This document shows positions 63,303 to 64,000 of a DNA stretch of 64,000 bases, piece after piece. Source of the DNA: Limnovirga soli. Its GTDB lineage: Bacteria; Bacteroidota; Bacteroidia; Chitinophagales; Chitinophagaceae. The notes beneath the pieces were generated by a model that worked only from the letters and a program-made list of their open reading frames with translations, did not search any database and had not been told where the DNA came from. Every line of letters starts with the position of its first letter. The first letter of the stretch is position 1. The stretch spans positions 26,126-90,125 of the forward strand of contig NZ_WHPF01000019.1 in NCBI RefSeq assembly GCF_013106755.1, read 5' to 3'. The translations under genes were made by a program, and so were the position numbers.

Positions 63303-63791
63303 TCAACCAAACAATCGTTTCAATTTGTCTATAAAAGTTGCCTTACTTTTTGGGAATACATTCAATTCGTTAAATGGGTCAAAGTCATCTTCAAGTCCTT
63401 CTTCAATAATACGTTTTGTCTTGTATATTTTGCCTTCTTTGTCTACCAAATATGGAAAGCAATAAATTGTCGTTCTATAAATGGTTGGGTCTGGAAATTT
63501 GAAATCAATTTTTGCTTCAACAAAGAAGTCTTTGTCAAAACCATTTACTAAAAGTTCTTTGTCAATTATTGTTTTTAAAGTCTTAGCATTAACTGTCAAA
63601 GGATGCAAGTTTAATTGTTCAGGATAAAAAGTTGCGTCCATAACATTTAAAGACGCTTCTTTCAAACTCAATCGTCTTGCTGCTTTTAATAACCAATCAC
63701 CCATATATCCACAATTCCAATAGCGTTCTGTCCCAAAAAAGCTTCGTGTGATATTATGAGGAATTCCGTTTAAGTTTCTTCGTCTCGGCAT
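63303..63791 (-). CDS. Conserved hypothetical cassette protein (162 aa)
   Basis: 162 residues, basic start. The N-terminal block RRRNLNGIPHNITRSFFGTERYWNCGYMGDWLLKAA is a strongly patterned motif with Trp, Tyr and Cys that I associate with scattered Bacteroidota hypotheticals. A helical middle (KTIIDKELLVNGFDKDFFVEAKIDF) and an aromatic C-terminal half follow. Function unknown. Start ATG 28 bp downstream of the promoter repeat copy 3. Confidence 0.8.
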   Translation of the reverse strand: MPRRRNLNGIPHNITRSFFGTERYWNCGYMGDWLLKAARRLSLKEASLNVMDATFYPEQLNLHPLTVNAKTLKTIIDKELLVNGFDKDFFVEAKIDFKFPDPTIYRTTIYCFPYLVDKEGKIYKTKRIIEEGLEDDFDPFNELNVFPKSKATFIDKLKRLFG

Positions 63792-63814
63792 ATGGACAGT
63801 TTAAAGTGACGCCC

Positions 63815-64000
63815 AACTCAAAAATAGCCGAACTAAATAGCCTTTCCAAAAAAACTGCGTTATTGATACCCAATGCTTTTATAGTGCGTTTTTTAAAATA
63901 GATGGTGCGTTTATTTTTTTACCATTTAATATTCCCATTCTTCCAACAGGCATCAAAGGGGCTTAAACTATTTACCAATGGTGGTTTATGATGGTACAAG
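63815..64000 (-). repeat. Promoter-bearing ~190-bp repeat, copy 3
   Basis: Third copy, running to the window end; the expected GGTAC edge is at 63993-63997. On the minus strand the promoter end is followed by GTTGGGC. Another cassette gene probably lies beyond the window. Confidence 0.86.
63819..63850 (-). promoter_or_regulatory. Cassette promoter, copy 3
   Basis: Minus strand TTTG-N20-TATTTTTG; drives the 162-aa gene. Confidence 0.8.

Noticed and set aside
61201..64000. Classical integron with attC sites
   Set aside because: No integrase in the window, the repeats are longer than usual attC, and the complementary RYYYAAC end is not clear. Kept only as a hypothesis for the cassette array.
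1..64000. CRISPR array
   Set aside because: No regularly spaced short direct repeats with unique spacers; the repeats present are dispersed or ~190 bp long.

Overview
This window is chromosomal DNA of an A+T-rich member of the Bacteroidota, most likely a Chitinophagaceae-like organism. The evidence is gene content (PorD/DUF4835, DUF4296, BshC bacillithiol ligase, a one-component hybrid sensor kinase with beta-propeller input, a Bacteroidota-type BamD-RpoZ-CoaBC-PorD cluster) and promoters that repeatedly match the Bacteroidota sigma consensus TTTG-N19/20-TAnnTTTG, often only a few bases from the start codon. The family-level assignment is inference.

Layout: (1) 1-16457 is ordinary core genome: hybrid sensor kinase (5' end outside), OsmC, metZ, lipoprotein, RlpA-like protein, TPR protein, tRNA-Gly, glnS, tilS, LysE-type exporter, rpsT, sucA. 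(2) 16491-44836 is a 28.3-kb integrative island in a tRNA-Val(UAC) gene. It is bounded by a 43-bp direct repeat of the tRNA 3' end (one mismatch), carries matching putative arm-type sites just inside both ends, and has a tyrosine integrase at the right end. (3) 44837-61200 is core genome again: MFS drug exporter, DEAD-box helicase, LolA, BamD, RpoZ, CoaBC, PorD, DUF4296, CoA-transferase A, BshC, M1 peptidase, HupE/UreJ, DUF6702, CNNM/CorC transporter. (4) 61201-64000 is a small array of unrelated minus-strand hypothetical genes, each preceded by a copy of a 183-190-bp repeat that ends in a strong promoter.

The island has four modules. The left end (16534-21077) has a few small genes and a 3-kb, mostly non-coding stretch with a dense run of perfect or near-perfect inverted repeats, possibly a large structured RNA or a relic of another element. 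Next is an eight-gene minus-strand metal-resistance cluster (21078-31161): DUF6660, a CzcA-type RND pump fused to a TolC-like channel, CzcB adaptor, Fur-family regulator, Csp-like Cys/His-rich copper-binding protein, NicO-like membrane protein, CadA-type P-ATPase and DUF3703. Third is a tight five-gene operon (31255-39391): mobile mystery protein A (HTH), mobile mystery protein B (Fic), type III methyltransferase Mod, type III restriction subunit Res and a full-length prokaryotic Argonaute. The Argonaute keeps the MID guide 5'-phosphate pocket pattern but has lost the PIWI catalytic aspartates. I regard this operon as the most exciting system in the window: a type III restriction-modification system with a catalytically dead Argonaute as its last gene. 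Fourth is the maintenance module (39669-44627): BT4734/VirE-N plus DUF3987 protein, excisionase-like HTH, unknown protein, integrase. No relaxase or secretion genes were seen, so the island is probably not self-transmissible.

A host-specific interspersed repeat (core TTGCGTCGCACTCTTGTAC, 13 copies, two of the sites as inverted pairs) lies in intergenic gaps on both sides of the island, with no recognised copy inside it, which supports the island being foreign.
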